Positions 1 through 9,352 of a stretch of DNA of 64,000 nucleotides are shown in pieces. The translations under genes were made by a program, and so were the position numbers. The stretch lies in the NCBI RefSeq assembly GCF_900102525.1, contig NZ_FNBZ01000006.1, positions 372,001 to 436,000 on the forward strand. Direction: 5' to 3'. The DNA is from Allobosea robiniae (GTDB taxonomy: Bacteria > Pseudomonadota > Alphaproteobacteria > Rhizobiales > Beijerinckiaceae). Below the pieces are notes generated by a model. It ran no database searches. It saw nothing but the letters and a program-made list of their open reading frames with translations, and was not told the origin of the DNA. Every line of letters starts with the position of its first letter. The first letter of the stretch is position 1.

Positions 1-590
1 TCTGTGCCAAGGCGATGCGCGAATTGCAGTATCGCGGCGCCGGCACGATCGAGTTCCTCTACGAAGACGGCGAGTTCTACTTCATCGAGATGAACACACG
101 CATCCAGGTCGAGCATCCGGTCACCGAGATGATCACCGGGATCGACCTCGTCAACGAGCAGATCCGCATCGCCGCCGGCGCGCCGCTCTCGCTCAAGCAG
201 TCGGACATCGTCATCGAGGGCCATGCCATCGAATGCCGGGTCAATGCCGAGCATCACGCGACCTTCCGCCCCTCGCCCGGCAAGATCGCCTCGTTCCACA
301 CGCCGGGCGGCCTCGGCGTGCGCGTCGATTCCGCCGCCTATCAGGGCTACACGATCCCGCCGCATTACGATTCGCTGGTCGGCAAGCTGATCGTCCACGG
401 CCGCAACCGCGACGAATGCCTGATGCGCCTGCGCCGTTCGCTCGACGAGTTCGTCGTCGACGGCGTCGACACGACGCTGCCGCTGTTCCGCACGCTGGTG
501 CGCAACCCGGACATCCTCAACGGCGACTACAACATCCACTGGCTCGAGAAATTCCTCGCCGCCGGCGGCATGGGCGAGCCGGAAGCCTGA
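1..590 (+). CDS. accC: Biotin carboxylase subunit of acetyl-CoA carboxylase, C-terminal part (5' end outside window)
   Basis: This is the 3' part of the gene for the ATP-dependent enzyme that carboxylates biotin on BCCP, the first step of fatty acid synthesis, in the cytoplasm. The reading frame is already open at base 3 and ends with TGA at 588-590. The ATP-grasp core is visible in 'YRGAGTIEFLYEDG' and 'FIEMNTRIQVEHPVTE' (the metal-binding Glu/Asn and the VEHPVTE loop), followed by the biotin carboxylase C-terminal domain ('GHAIECRVNAE', 'YDSLVGKLIVHG'). About 195 residues are present of a family length near 450. A strong hairpin terminator follows. Acyl-CoA carboxylases share this fold, but the match to bacterial AccC is close throughout. 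Confidence 0.95.
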   Translation, partial: CAKAMRELQYRGAGTIEFLYEDGEFYFIEMNTRIQVEHPVTEMITGIDLVNEQIRIAAGAPLSLKQSDIVIEGHAIECRVNAEHHATFRPSPGKIASFHTPGGLGVRVDSAAYQGYTIPPHYDSLVGKLIVHGRNRDECLMRLRRSLDEFVVDGVDTTLPLFRTLVRNPDILNGDYNIHWLEKFLAAGGMGEPEA

Positions 591-614
591 GGCTTCAGGC
601 AGTTCCGAAACGAC

Positions 615-644
615 AAAGCCCCCCGCATCGCGAGGGGCTTTTTT
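615..644 (+). terminator. Rho-independent terminator of accC
   Basis: A GC-rich stem (AAGCCCC / GGGGCTT with a GCATCGCGA-type loop) runs straight into six T residues, 25 nt after the accC stop codon. It ends the accC transcript. Confidence 0.85.
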
Positions 645-675
645 GCATTGCTGTTCCTTCAAACCTGAAGCGCGG

Positions 676-780
676 GTCATCCCGGGCGGAGCGAAGCGCA
701 CACCCGGGATCCATGCCGGAGCGCTTCCAGGAAAGGTTCAGGCATGGATCCCGGGTCTCCCTACGGTCGCCCGGGATGAC
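676..780. repeat. Dispersed palindromic repeat (copy 1)
   Basis: Starts GTCATCCCGGG and ends CCCGGGATGAC, with an inner inverted pair around GGATCCATGCC / GGCATGGATCC. The whole element can fold into a long hairpin. Related but diverged copies lie at 26084-26121 and 39245-39337. It is intergenic and non-coding, and resembles the palindromic repeat families scattered in Hyphomicrobiales genomes. Confidence 0.7.
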
Positions 781-808
781 AGCGCGTTCCTGGAAAGCGC
801 CAGGCGCT

Positions 809-1921
809 TCAGATCGTCTCCAGCAAGCCCTTGATCAGCGCCTGGCGCGGCGCGATCGACGAGATCAGCCCGTATTCCTGCAGCGTATGCGCGCCATCGC
901 CATCGATGCCGAGCCCGTCCAGGGTGGGCACGCCGAGCGCCGCGGTGAAGTTGCCGTCCGAGCCGCCGCCGGTCATCGGGCAATCCTGCAGGTCGAAGCC
1001 GGCGTCAGCGGCAACCTTGCGGGCCAGCGCGAACAGCTCCGCCACCGCGGCCGACTTCTCATAGGGCGGCCGGTTCATGCCGCCGGTGATGCGCAGCGCG
1101 ACATCGGGATCATGCGGCTTCAGGCTGAGGATCCGATTCTCCATCATCGTGCCGTCGGCGAGCGTGGTGACGCGGCAATCGACGCTGAACCAGGCGTGCT
1201 GCGGGATGACGTTGGCCGCCGTGCCGCCACCGACCAGCGCGACGCTGGTGGTGATGCCGCGTGCGTAATCGGTCATGCCCTCGACAGCGAGGATCTGGTG
1301 CGCCGCCTCGCGGATGGCGCTGCGCCCATCGGCATGGCGCGAGCCGGCATGGGCCGGCCGGCCTTCCAGCCTGACGTCGAACCGGCCGACGCCCTTGCGC
1401 GCGGTGACGATCTTGCCGCCCTCGCGGGCCGGCTCGGTGACCAGCACCGCCTTGGATCCCCGGCCGATCTCCTCGATCAGCCCCCGGCTGGTCGGCGAAC
1501 CGATCTCCTCGTCGGGCGTGAACAGGAAGACCATCGGCCGCCTGGCCGAGCCGGCAGCCGCGACCTGCTTGAAGCCCTGCAGGGCGAGCCAGGCGCCGCC
1601 CTTCATGTCGTAGACGCCGGGACCGTAGAGCCGGTCGCCATCGACCCTGACGGGCAGTTCCTTGGCGCTGGTCCCCACCGGATGCACCGTGTCGAGATGC
1701 GACATCACCGCGACGGCGGGCTGGCCGTTGTCGAGCCCGGCGCGCAGCACGACCATATCGCCGAGGCCGTCGCGGCCGGGAATGCGCTCGACCGCGATCG
1801 GCAGCCCCGCAACATCTTTCTGGACAAGGTCCATCATGCCGTTCACGCCGGCTGGATGGCTGGTGGGACTTTCGAGCGCGACCCAGACGGAGAGCGCGGC
1901 GGCGGAATCTTGCTGTTTCAT
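809..1921 (-). CDS. M20 family zinc metallopeptidase (glutamate carboxypeptidase-like)
   Basis: A 370-residue cytoplasmic peptidase of the M20/ArgE/CPG2 family that hydrolyses a C-terminal or acyl amide bond; the substrate is not predictable. Visible metal-site motifs are SHLDTVHPVG (H75, D77), the bridging Asp in GVYDMKGG (D105), the catalytic and metal Glu pair in FTPDEEIGS (E138-E139) and the C-terminal GGGSDGN. The lid domain has 'GRPAHAGSRHADGRSA', as in CPG2-type enzymes. I start at the ATG complementary to 1919-1921 (MKQQD), because the longer open frame runs back through the tRNA gene. No strong Shine-Dalgarno is seen. The gene is a single unit pointing towards accC. Confidence 0.88.
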   Translation of the reverse strand: MKQQDSAAALSVWVALESPTSHPAGVNGMMDLVQKDVAGLPIAVERIPGRDGLGDMVVLRAGLDNGQPAVAVMSHLDTVHPVGTSAKELPVRVDGDRLYGPGVYDMKGGAWLALQGFKQVAAAGSARRPMVFLFTPDEEIGSPTSRGLIEEIGRGSKAVLVTEPAREGGKIVTARKGVGRFDVRLEGRPAHAGSRHADGRSAIREAAHQILAVEGMTDYARGITTSVALVGGGTAANVIPQHAWFSVDCRVTTLADGTMMENRILSLKPHDPDVALRITGGMNRPPYEKSAAVAELFALARKVAADAGFDLQDCPMTGGGSDGNFTAALGVPTLDGLGIDGDGAHTLQEYGLISSIAPRQALIKGLLETI

Positions 1922-2269
1922 GGGGCGATGTTCACCGAAGAAGCCCTTGCCACGCAAGGCGGTTCGTATGCGTCTTGCGCAGGCCGGAAACGCAAGCCGG
2001 GGTAGCGAGCGGGCGGGCGAGGCCGCAGCGGGAGGCGCAAGCCTCTCCACCTGGCCCCATCGGCCGATGACCGGAGGTCCCCAATGGAAGCCCTGCGATG
2101 GCCTCTCGCTGCCCGCAACCGAAAACCCGCGAATTCTCCGGAGGCGGACGCGTGAAGCCCTTTTCCGGTGATCGTTTCGCAGAGACGATGAATTCTGCTC
2201 TTGCCAAGCCGGATCGCATTGATTAGACCCCGGCTCACCAACGCGGCGCGGCCCAAAGCGCCCTGTCGT

Positions 2270-2343
2270 TGGGGGATCGTCTAACGGTAGGACCCCAGAC
2301 TCTGACTCTGGTTGTCTAGGTTCGAATCCTAGTCCCCCAGCCA
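2270..2343 (+). tRNA. tRNA-Gln (anticodon CTG)
   Basis: A 74-nt cloverleaf with a 7-bp acceptor stem (TGGGGGA / TCCCCCA), discriminator G and an encoded CCA. The anticodon stem CCAGA/TCTGG encloses the loop CTCTGAC, so the anticodon is CTG, which reads CAG. The T-arm carries GGTTCGAATCC. No integrated element is attached to it here. Confidence 0.95.
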
Positions 2344-2443
2344 CTCGCGTGGCTCGGCCAAGCCGAAATCACCATTTGCAAGCGGGTCCACAGGCGCGTT
2401 TCGGCGTGCCTCGATCACCGGTCGTAGGGCGCTTCCCTTTCGG

Positions 2444-3118
2444 TCATGAAACCGTCGCCGCGGCCCCCTCCAGGAACACCTCGAGGCACAGCCGTGCGTG
2501 ACGAGCGCGCTCCTCGACCGTCAGCAGCCGGTCGCCGGGAAAGCGCTTGATCAGCACGGAGAAGATCATGTCCATCAGCATCCGGGCCAGCGCATCGGCC
2601 GGAAAGGCGCGAAGCCTGCCCTTCGTCTGCTGAGCGACGAGCCAGTCCTCCAGAAGCCGCAGGGCCGGTTCGGAGCCCTCCTGCACGATCATCTCCCCGA
2701 TCTCGCTGAAGCGGTCGGAATCGGCGAGGACGAGCCTGACGAATGCCAGCCGCTCGCGATTGTCGATCTCGCCGATATCGAGCCGGAAGATCGCAGCCAG
2801 CACGTCCGGCAGCGGCAGGTCCTCGTCGGGATCGCGCGGCAGCGCCAGCATCGAGCGCCGGTGATCGGCCACCATCACGCGAAAGAGGTCGGTCTTGGCC
2901 GGAAACAGCCGGTAGAGCGTCCGCTTCGAGACGCCGCAGCGCGCCGCAACCGCATCCATCGTCGTGGCGCCATAGCCGGCATCGAGGAACAGGTCGCGGG
3001 CGGATTGCACGATTCGCTGCCGCTCGGCCTCGTCGGAACGCGTCTTCGGGCGTCCGCGCGCCCGGGTCGACGCGGATTTTTCGCTCATTTCGCAGCTTGT
3101 CTCGATCATGTCCGTCAT
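2444..3118 (-). CDS. TetR/AcrR family repressor of the adjacent RND pump
   Basis: A DNA-binding repressor of about 224 residues. The N-terminal TetR helix-turn-helix reads 'RIVQSARDLFLDAGYGATT' then 'MDAVAARCGVSKRTLYRLF', preceded by a basic RGRPKTRSDEAE stretch. The rest is an all-helical ligand-binding domain of the usual size, similar in layout to the TetR_C domain of AcrR-like proteins. Starts at 3118 (MTDMIETS) or 3088 (MSEKSAST) both fit; the longer open frame upstream covers the promoter region and is rejected. It is divergent from the efflux operon at 3196, so by family precedent it represses that operon and itself from the shared 77-nt gap, with efflux substrates as probable inducers. 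Confidence 0.88.
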   Translation of the reverse strand: MTDMIETSCEMSEKSASTRARGRPKTRSDEAERQRIVQSARDLFLDAGYGATTMDAVAARCGVSKRTLYRLFPAKTDLFRVMVADHRRSMLALPRDPDEDLPLPDVLAAIFRLDIGEIDNRERLAFVRLVLADSDRFSEIGEMIVQEGSEPALRLLEDWLVAQQTKGRLRAFPADALARMLMDMIFSVLIKRFPGDRLLTVEERARHARLCLEVFLEGAAATVS

Positions 3119-3136
3119 CAAGCCGCATTCTTGGGT

Positions 3137-3165
3137 TTGACAGCGGCGGAAATCAAGAGATAAGA
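3137..3165 (+). promoter_or_regulatory. Sigma70-type promoter of the RND efflux operon
   Basis: TTGACA at 3137-3142 and ATAAGA at 3160-3165 are separated by 17 bp, about 30 nt before the start codon of the membrane fusion protein. Confidence 0.55.
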
Positions 3166-3179
3166 AACCCTTCAGTTTC
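3164..3179. promoter_or_regulatory. Candidate TetR operator
   Basis: An inverted repeat (GAAAC, 6-nt spacer, GTTTC) overlaps the end of the -10 element and the expected start of transcription of the efflux operon. It is the obvious repressor site between the two divergent genes. The arms are only 5 bp, so this is a suggestion. Confidence 0.4.
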
Positions 3180-3195
3180 CAAAAAGAGATCCCGC

Positions 3196-4419
3196 ATGCC
3201 GGCCGAGCGCGCTTCTTCCTCTTCCCGCCACGCCTTACCGAGCGCGCTGCTCCTCGCAGCGGTGCTGGCCGCCTGCAATTCCGAGAAGGCGGCGGCACCC
3301 CCGCCGCAACCGCAGATCCAGGTCAGCGTCGTCACATTGCATCCGCAGCCCGTGGCGATCACGGCCGAGCTGCCCGGTCGCGTCTCCGCCAGCCTGATCG
3401 CCGAGATCCGGCCGCAGGTGAACGGCATCATCAAGTCGCGGCTTTTCCGCGAGGGCAGCGAGGTCAAGACCGGCGACGTGCTCTACGAGATCGACCCCTC
3501 CCCCTATCAGGCCGCTCTCGACAGCGCCGTCGCCGCCCAGCACAAGGCCGAGGCCGCCGTCGCCAATGCGCAGGTGCGGGCCGATCGCTATCGCGAATTG
3601 CTCCAGCGCAACGCCGGCAGCAAGCAGGACGCCGACGACGCCGCGGCGACGCTAGGCCAGGCCCAGGCCGATGTCGCGGCCGCCAAAGCCAATGTCGAGG
3701 CCGCCCGGATCAACCTCGCCTATACCAAGGTGACGGCGCCGATCGACGGGCGCATCGACAAGTCGGCACTGACCCAGGGCGCGCTGGTCACCGCCAACCA
3801 GGCGGCGGTGTTGACCACGATCCGCAAGCTCGACCCGATCAATGTCGACGTCACCCAGTCGAGCACCAACCTGCTGAAATTCCGCAGCGACATCGCCTCG
3901 GGACGCTTGAAATTCACCGGCCCGAATGTCGCGGTGAAACTCAAGCTCGATACCGGCGACGCCTATGCGCAATCCGGCAAGCTCGAATTCGCCGAGGCGA
4001 ACATCAACGAGACCACCGGCACCTTCAGCGTCCGCGCCGAGTTCCCCAATCCGGAGCGGCTGCTGCTGCCCGGCATGTTCGTGCGGGCGGAAATCCAGGA
4101 AGGCATCGCCGAGAACAATTTCCTGCTGCCCCAGCGCGCCGTCGGGCGCAACACCAAGGGCGAGGCGACCGCGAAATTCGTCTCGGCCGAAGGCAAGGTC
4201 GAGGAGCGCGTGCTGGTGACCCGCCGCAATATCGGCAACAACTGGCTGGTCGACAGCGGCGTCAAGGACGGCGAGCGCATCATCGTCGAGGGCGGCCAGC
4301 TCGTGCGGCCGGGACAGACCGTGACGGCGAACGAGGTCAGCGTCGACGAGGCCACCGGCGAGCTCAAATCAGCCAATCGCCGGGCCGAACTGCCGGCCGG
4401 CAACACGGCGAAGAACTGA
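3196..4419 (+). CDS. RND efflux periplasmic adaptor (membrane fusion) lipoprotein, AcrA/MexA-type
   Basis: A 407-residue adaptor linking the inner-membrane pump to an outer-membrane channel. It opens with a lipoprotein signal, '[11 protein letters not shown]', whose lipobox Cys is followed by N-S-E, so it is probably anchored in the inner membrane. Then come the lipoyl/barrel-sandwich half ('[19 protein letters not shown]'), a helical hairpin rich in Ala (about residues 110-175), the second lipoyl half ('[15 protein letters not shown]') and the beta-barrel domain ('[12 protein letters not shown]'). Start ATG 3196 follows AAGAGAT. The pump gene starts 5 nt after the stop. No outer-membrane factor gene is nearby, so the channel must be encoded elsewhere. 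Confidence 0.93.
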   Translation: MPAERASSSSRHALPSALLLAAVLAACNSEKAAAPPPQPQIQVSVVTLHPQPVAITAELPGRVSASLIAEIRPQVNGIIKSRLFREGSEVKTGDVLYEIDPSPYQAALDSAVAAQHKAEAAVANAQVRADRYRELLQRNAGSKQDADDAAATLGQAQADVAAAKANVEAARINLAYTKVTAPIDGRIDKSALTQGALVTANQAAVLTTIRKLDPINVDVTQSSTNLLKFRSDIASGRLKFTGPNVAVKLKLDTGDAYAQSGKLEFAEANINETTGTFSVRAEFPNPERLLLPGMFVRAEIQEGIAENNFLLPQRAVGRNTKGEATAKFVSAEGKVEERVLVTRRNIGNNWLVDSGVKDGERIIVEGGQLVRPGQTVTANEVSVDEATGELKSANRRAELPAGNTAKN

Positions 4420-4423
4420 CCCC

Positions 4424-7400
4424 ATGTCGCGCTTCTTCATTGAACGGCCGATCTTCGCCTGGGTCGTCGCCATCGTCATCATGCTGGCGGGCCTGCTCGC
4501 CCTGCGTACCCTGCCGATCTCGCAATATCCGCAGATCGCGCCGACGACCGTCCAGATCAGCGCCAATTATCCCGGTGCCGACGCGCAGACCGTCGAGAAC
4601 TCGGTGACCAAGGTCATCGAGCAGGGCATGACCGGCCTCGATAACCTGCAATACATGACGGCGACCTCGACCTCGACCGGCAACGCCCAGATCACCCTGA
4701 CCTTCAACAGCCAGGCCGATCCCGACGTCGCGCAGATGCAGGTGCAGAACAAGCTGCAGCTCGTCACCCGGCAATTGCCCTCGGTGGTGCAGAGCACCGG
4801 CATCTCGGTCGCCAAGGCCTCCACCGGCTTCCTGATGGTCGTCGCCTTCGTCTCGAAGGACGGGCGGATGTCGACCACCGACCTTGCCGATTATGTCGAC
4901 TCGACCCTCAACGACACGCTGAAGCGCGTCGAGGGCGTCGGCACGACCCAGCTTTTCGGCGCCGGCTATGCCATGCGCATCTGGCTCGACCCCGACAAGC
5001 TGCGGAAATACGCGCTGATGCCCGCCGACATCGCCGCGGCGATCGAGGCGCAGAACACGCAGGTGTCGGCCGGCCAGCTCGGCGGCCTGCCCCAGGTCAG
5101 CGGCCAGCAGCTCAACGCCACCGTGACCGCGCTGTCGCGGCTCCAGACGGTCTCGCAATTCGAGAACATCATCCTCAAGAGCGGCGCTTCCGGCTCGATC
5201 GTCCGGCTGAACGACGTCGCCCGCGTCGAGCTCGGCGCCAAGAGCTACGACACCGTCTCGCGCTATAACGGCCAGCCGACGACCGGCCTCGCCATCAGCC
5301 TCGCGACCGGCGCCAATGCGATCGACACCGCCAAGGCGGTGACCGCGACGATCGAGCGCCTGAAGCAGACCCTGCCGGAAGGCGTCGAGGTCACCTACCC
5401 CTACGACACCACGCCCTTCGTGACGCTCTCGATCGAGAAGGTCGTGCACACGCTGTTCGAGGCGATCATCCTCGTCTTCATCGTGATGTACGTCTTCCTG
5501 CAGAACCTGCGCGCGACCTTCATCCCGATGCTGGCGGTGCCGGTCGTGCTGCTCGGCACCTTCGGCGTGCTGGCGCTCGCCGGCTATTCGATCAACACGC
5601 TGACGATGTTCGCGATGGTGCTCGCGATCGGCCTGCTCGTCGACGACGCCATCGTCGTGGTCGAGAATGTCGAGCGCGTGATGCAGGAGGAGAAGCTCTC
5701 GCCCAAGGAAGCGACCATCAAGTCGATGGGCGAGATCACCGGCGCGCTGGTCGGCATCGCCACCGTGCTCTCGGCCGTGTTCGTGCCGATGGCCTTCTTC
5801 GGCGGCTCCGTCGGCGTGATCTACCGGCAGTTCTCGGTGACGATCGTGACCGCGATGGCGCTCTCGGTCGTCGTCGCTCTGGTGCTGACGCCTGCGCTGT
5901 GCGCGACGCTGCTCAAGCCGGTCGGCGATCACGGCCCGCGCAAGGGCTTCTTCGGCTGGTTCAACCGCAATTTCGAGCGCACCACCAACGGCTACCGCTC
6001 CGGCGTCGCCGGGATGATCGGGCGGCCGCTGCGCTTCCTGCTCCTCTTCCTGGTGATCACCGGCGGCATGGTCTGGCTCTTCGCCCGCATGCCCTCCTCC
6101 TTCCTGCCCGACGAGGACCAGGGCATCCTCCTGACCAGCGTGCAGCTGCCCGTCGGCGCCACGCAGGACCGGACGCTGCGCGTGCTCGACGAGGTCCAGA
6201 AGCATTATCTCGAAAAGGAGAAGGACCTCGTCGAGGGCGTGCTGACGGTCGCCGGCTTCGGCTTCGGCGGCCAGGGCCAGAATGTCGGCCTCGCCTTCGT
6301 CAGGCTGAAACCCTTCGCCGAGCGCGTCGGCAAGCAGGCGACGGCCCAGGCCATAGCCGGCCGCGCCATGGGTGCGTTCCGCTCGATCAAGGACGGCACG
6401 GTCTACGCTCTGGCTCCGCCGGCGATCCAGGGCTTCGGCAACACCGCAGGCTTCGATTTCTACCTGCAGGACATCGCCGGCGCCGGCCACACGCGCCTGA
6501 TGGAGGTCCGCAACCAGTTGCTTGGCCTCGCGGCGCAGAGCAAGCAGCTCACCGGCACCCGCCCGAACGGGCAGGAGGATACGCCGCAATACGCGGTCGA
6601 GATCGACCAGGAGAAGGCGAGCGCGCTGACCCTGCCGCTCGCCGCCATCAACAACACCCTGTCGACGGCCTGGGGCTCGGCCTATGTCAACGACTTCATC
6701 GACCGTGGCCGGGTGAAGTCGGTCTATGTCCAGGCGGATGCCCCCTTCCGCATGCAGCCCGGCGATATCGGGCGGTGGTATGTGCGCAACCAGGGCGGCG
6801 AGATGGTGCCGTTCTCGGCCTTCTCCAGCGGGCGCTGGGACTACGGCTCGCCGCGGCTGGAGCGCTATAACGGCTCCGCCGCCGTCCAGATGCAGGGCGC
6901 CGCCGCCGCTGGCGTCAGCTCCGGCGCGGCGATGGACGAGATCGACCGCCTGATGACGCAACTGCCGAACGGCTTCAGCCATGAATGGACCGGGCTGTCC
7001 TTCCAGGAACGCCTCTCGGGCAGCCAGGCCGTGGCGCTCTACGCCCTCTCGATGCTGGTCGTGTTCCTCTGCCTCGCCGCGCTCTACGAAAGCTGGTCGG
7101 TCCCCTTCGCCGTCATGTTGTCGGTCCCGATCGGCATCTTCGGCGCCCTGCTCGCGGCGACGCTCTTCGGCCAGACCAACGACGTCTATTTCAAGGTTGG
7201 CCTGCTGACGACGATCGGCCTGGCAGCCAAGAACGCGATCCTCATCGTCGAGTTCGCGATCGAACAGGAAGCCAAGGGCAAGGGCCTCGTCGAGGCGACG
7301 CTGGAGGCGGCCCGCCAGCGCCTGCGGCCGATCCTGATGACCTCGCTCGCCTTCGTGCTCGGCGTGACGCCTTTGGCAGTCGCCACGGGCGCTGGCTCGG

Positions 7401-7555
7401 GCAGCCAGAACGCGATCGGCATCGGCGTGATGGGCGGCATGATCGCCGCGACCGTCCTTGGCGTGTTCTTCGTGCCGCTGCTCTATGTCGGCGTCGTGCG
7501 CCTCGTCCGGCGCTGGCGCCGCACGGAGCCCGCGGCAGTGACCACCGCCGAATGA
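4424..7555 (+). CDS. RND multidrug efflux pump, inner-membrane transporter (AcrB/MexB/HAE1 type)
   Basis: A proton-driven exporter of 1043 residues, the standard length of the HAE-1 family. It starts with the typical '[20 protein letters not shown]'. Transmembrane helix 4 has the paired Asp of the proton relay in '[18 protein letters not shown]'; the pseudo-repeat near residues 860-1030 ends the protein. The docking and porter regions are complete ('[16 protein letters not shown]'-like motif at about residue 45). It is co-transcribed with the adaptor upstream and controlled by the divergent TetR regulator. Substrates cannot be read from sequence; AcrB/MexB relatives export hydrophobic drugs, dyes and detergents. 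Confidence 0.95.
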   Translation: MSRFFIERPIFAWVVAIVIMLAGLLALRTLPISQYPQIAPTTVQISANYPGADAQTVENSVTKVIEQGMTGLDNLQYMTATSTSTGNAQITLTFNSQADPDVAQMQVQNKLQLVTRQLPSVVQSTGISVAKASTGFLMVVAFVSKDGRMSTTDLADYVDSTLNDTLKRVEGVGTTQLFGAGYAMRIWLDPDKLRKYALMPADIAAAIEAQNTQVSAGQLGGLPQVSGQQLNATVTALSRLQTVSQFENIILKSGASGSIVRLNDVARVELGAKSYDTVSRYNGQPTTGLAISLATGANAIDTAKAVTATIERLKQTLPEGVEVTYPYDTTPFVTLSIEKVVHTLFEAIILVFIVMYVFLQNLRATFIPMLAVPVVLLGTFGVLALAGYSINTLTMFAMVLAIGLLVDDAIVVVENVERVMQEEKLSPKEATIKSMGEITGALVGIATVLSAVFVPMAFFGGSVGVIYRQFSVTIVTAMALSVVVALVLTPALCATLLKPVGDHGPRKGFFGWFNRNFERTTNGYRSGVAGMIGRPLRFLLLFLVITGGMVWLFARMPSSFLPDEDQGILLTSVQLPVGATQDRTLRVLDEVQKHYLEKEKDLVEGVLTVAGFGFGGQGQNVGLAFVRLKPFAERVGKQATAQAIAGRAMGAFRSIKDGTVYALAPPAIQGFGNTAGFDFYLQDIAGAGHTRLMEVRNQLLGLAAQSKQLTGTRPNGQEDTPQYAVEIDQEKASALTLPLAAINNTLSTAWGSAYVNDFIDRGRVKSVYVQADAPFRMQPGDIGRWYVRNQGGEMVPFSAFSSGRWDYGSPRLERYNGSAAVQMQGAAAAGVSSGAAMDEIDRLMTQLPNGFSHEWTGLSFQERLSGSQAVALYALSMLVVFLCLAALYESWSVPFAVMLSVPIGIFGALLAATLFGQTNDVYFKVGLLTTIGLAAKNAILIVEFAIEQEAKGKGLVEATLEAARQRLRPILMTSLAFVLGVTPLAVATGAGSGSQNAIGIGVMGGMIAATVLGVFFVPLLYVGVVRLVRRWRRTEPAAVTTAE

Positions 7556-7614
7556 ATGGCCGGGCGCGGCCGGCAACGGCTGCGCCCTCCCGAGGAAGCT
7601 GCTAGACTGACGCG

Positions 7615-7881
7615 ATGACTGAATTCCCCCACATCATTCGCTCGCCTCTATCGCAGTCCTTCACCCATGACGGCCTGACCGTGCGTGTGGAAATCTACAA
7701 GATCGAGGGCACCGACGGCTGGACCCTCGAACTCATCGACGAGGATGGCGGTTCGACCGTCTGGCAGGACGCTTTCGCCACCGACGCCGACGCCTTCGCC
7801 GAGTTCACCGACGGTGTCGAGCAGCTCGGCCTCGACCGGCTGATCAATCCCGACGACGACGACCTCGCCACCGTGCACTGA
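7615..7881 (+). CDS. Small acidic protein of unknown function
   Basis: An 88-residue soluble protein, strongly acidic, especially in the C-terminal 'NPDDDDLATVH'. It starts at ATG 7615 and ends 18 nt before the next small gene, so the two probably form one transcript. A predicted beta-rich half ('LTVRVEIYKIEGTDGWTLELID') precedes a helical 'TDADAFAEF' segment. I recognise no named domain; similar short proteins occur as conserved hypotheticals in Hyphomicrobiales. Confidence 0.7.
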   Translation: MTEFPHIIRSPLSQSFTHDGLTVRVEIYKIEGTDGWTLELIDEDGGSTVWQDAFATDADAFAEFTDGVEQLGLDRLINPDDDDLATVH

Positions 7882-7899
7882 ACGGGGCGCCGCCTCACC

Positions 7900-8184
7900 A
7901 TGCGCTATACCGACGAACTCGATGCGCTCCGGGCCGCCCGCGACGCGCTGCGCCGCCGGATCGCGGAGCGCCTTGCTCTGGAAGCTGGCGCACCTGTCGA
8001 AGGCGCGTCGCTGGAAGCCTGGCTGACGGCCGCCGACGAAGCGGTCGAGACTTGGGAGAGCGAAGGCGAGGAGGCGCAGGATTCCCGCGCCTTCCGCCCG
8101 ATCGGGCCGCTTCAGGACCTGCTGACGGACCATGCCGCGCTCGTCGAGCGGATCGCCGAGACGCTCGACCGGCGCCTGTCCTAG
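7900..8184 (+). CDS. Small helical protein of unknown function
   Basis: A 94-residue charged protein, almost entirely helix-forming, with a probable short coiled coil at 'ELDALRAARDALRRRIAERLALEAG'. No Cys, no signal peptide, no named domain. It follows the 88-residue acidic protein by 18 nt. Its TAG stop shares the tetranucleotide CTAG with the stop of the convergent sugar isomerase gene. Confidence 0.65.
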   Translation: MRYTDELDALRAARDALRRRIAERLALEAGAPVEGASLEAWLTAADEAVETWESEGEEAQDSRAFRPIGPLQDLLTDHAALVERIAETLDRRLS

Positions 8185-9236
8185 TTCAGCCCCAGCATCC
8201 GCCGCGCCAGCCCCGGATCGCCGCCGCCGGCGAAATCGTCGAAAGCGGTCTCCGTCACGCGGATGATGTGGTCGGCGATGAAGCGGGCGCCCTCGCGGGC
8301 GCCGTCCTCGGGATGCTTCAGCGCGCATTCCCATTCGAGCACAGCCCAGCCCTCGAAGCCGTATTGCGCGAGCTTGGAGAAGATCGCCTTGAAATCGACC
8401 TGCCCGTCGCCGAGCGAGCGGAAGCGCCCGGCCCGGCCGATCCAGGGCGAGAAGCCGGAATAGACACCCTGCCGGCCTTCCGGCCGGAACTCGGCATCCT
8501 TCACATGGAAGGCGCTGATGCGCTCGTGGTAGATGTCGATGAAGGCGAGATAGTCGAGCTGCTGCAGCAGGAAATGCGAGGGATCGTAATTGATCCGGCA
8601 GCGCTGGTGCCCGCCGAGCCGGTCGAGGAAGAGCTCGAAGGTGGCGCCGTCGAAGACGTCCTCGCCCGGATGGATCTCGAAGCCGACATCGACGCCCTGC
8701 TCCTCATAGGCATCGAGGATGGGCCGCCAGCGCCGCGCCAATTCGCCGAAGGCTTCCTCGACGAGCCCCGCCGGCCGCTGCGGCCAGGGATAGAGGAAGG
8801 GCCAGGCGAGCGCGCCGGTGAAGCTGACCGAGCCGGCCAGCCCGAGCCGGCGCGAGGCTTTCGCGGCGAGCTTCATCTGCTCCACCGCCCAGGCCTGCCT
8901 CTCCTTTGGCTTGCCGCGCAGTTCCACGGGCGCGAAGACATCGAAGGCGGCATCATAGGCTGGATGGACCGCGACGAGTTGGCCCTGGATATGGGTCGAA
9001 AGCTCGGTGATCGTGACGCCGTTCTCGCGCGCCACGCCCGCGATCTCGTCGCAGTAATCCTGAGACGCAGCCGCCTTCTCCAGATCGAAGAAGCGCTTGT
9101 CGCCGCTGGGCAATTGCACGCCGCGATAGCCGAGCCCGGCGGCCCAGGCCGTGATGCCGGTCCAGCTGTCGAACGGCGCCTTGTCGCCGGCGAACTGGGC
9201 AAGAAAGATCGCGGGGCCCTGCATCGTCGCCGGCAT
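8181..9236 (-). CDS. Sugar phosphate isomerase/epimerase family protein (xylose isomerase-like TIM barrel)
   Basis: A 351-residue TIM-barrel enzyme of the AP endonuclease 2/IolE/xylose isomerase-like superfamily, acting on a sugar or polyol derivative. Metal-site residues are visible in 'VGFEIHPGEDVFDG' (Glu, His), 'INYDPSHFLLQ' (Asp, His), 'SAFHVKDAEF' (His, Asp) and 'VLEWECA' (Glu). I choose ATG 9236 because AAGGAG lies 6 nt upstream; the longer frame adds a non-conserved leader. It is divergent from the ROK regulator and ABC transporter and most likely belongs to the same catabolic pathway. Sequence does not tell which sugar. Confidence 0.85.
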   Translation of the reverse strand: MPATMQGPAIFLAQFAGDKAPFDSWTGITAWAAGLGYRGVQLPSGDKRFFDLEKAAASQDYCDEIAGVARENGVTITELSTHIQGQLVAVHPAYDAAFDVFAPVELRGKPKERQAWAVEQMKLAAKASRRLGLAGSVSFTGALAWPFLYPWPQRPAGLVEEAFGELARRWRPILDAYEEQGVDVGFEIHPGEDVFDGATFELFLDRLGGHQRCRINYDPSHFLLQQLDYLAFIDIYHERISAFHVKDAEFRPEGRQGVYSGFSPWIGRAGRFRSLGDGQVDFKAIFSKLAQYGFEGWAVLEWECALKHPEDGAREGARFIADHIIRVTETAFDDFAGGGDPGLARRMLGLN

Positions 9237-9318
9237 CGTCTGCTCCTTCATCATTGGGCGCAGCTTCGCCAAGGATCGACCGCACGTCCAGATCACGCTC
9301 GCGCGATCTCCGTCTCAC

Positions 9319-9352
9319 CTTCAATTTAACTTCCGCCTGAATTAGGTTGAAG
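9319..9352. promoter_or_regulatory. Inverted repeat, candidate ROK operator
   Basis: CTTCAATTTAACTTC (9319-9333) and GAATTAGGTTGAAG (9339-9352) are imperfect mirror copies in the gap between the divergent isomerase and ROK genes. Position and symmetry fit an operator of the ROK regulator. It overlaps the first TTG that could start the ROK gene. Confidence 0.5.

Noticed and set aside
1922..2344. Upstream extension of the M20 peptidase frame
   Set aside because: It runs through the tRNA-Gln gene and has no family similarity; the start at 1921 gives a full-length enzyme.
4364..7576. 1070-codon open frame on the minus strand
   Set aside because: It is the antisense of the RND pump gene. The translated product is a low-complexity His/Asp/Arg-rich shadow, typical of GC-rich DNA.
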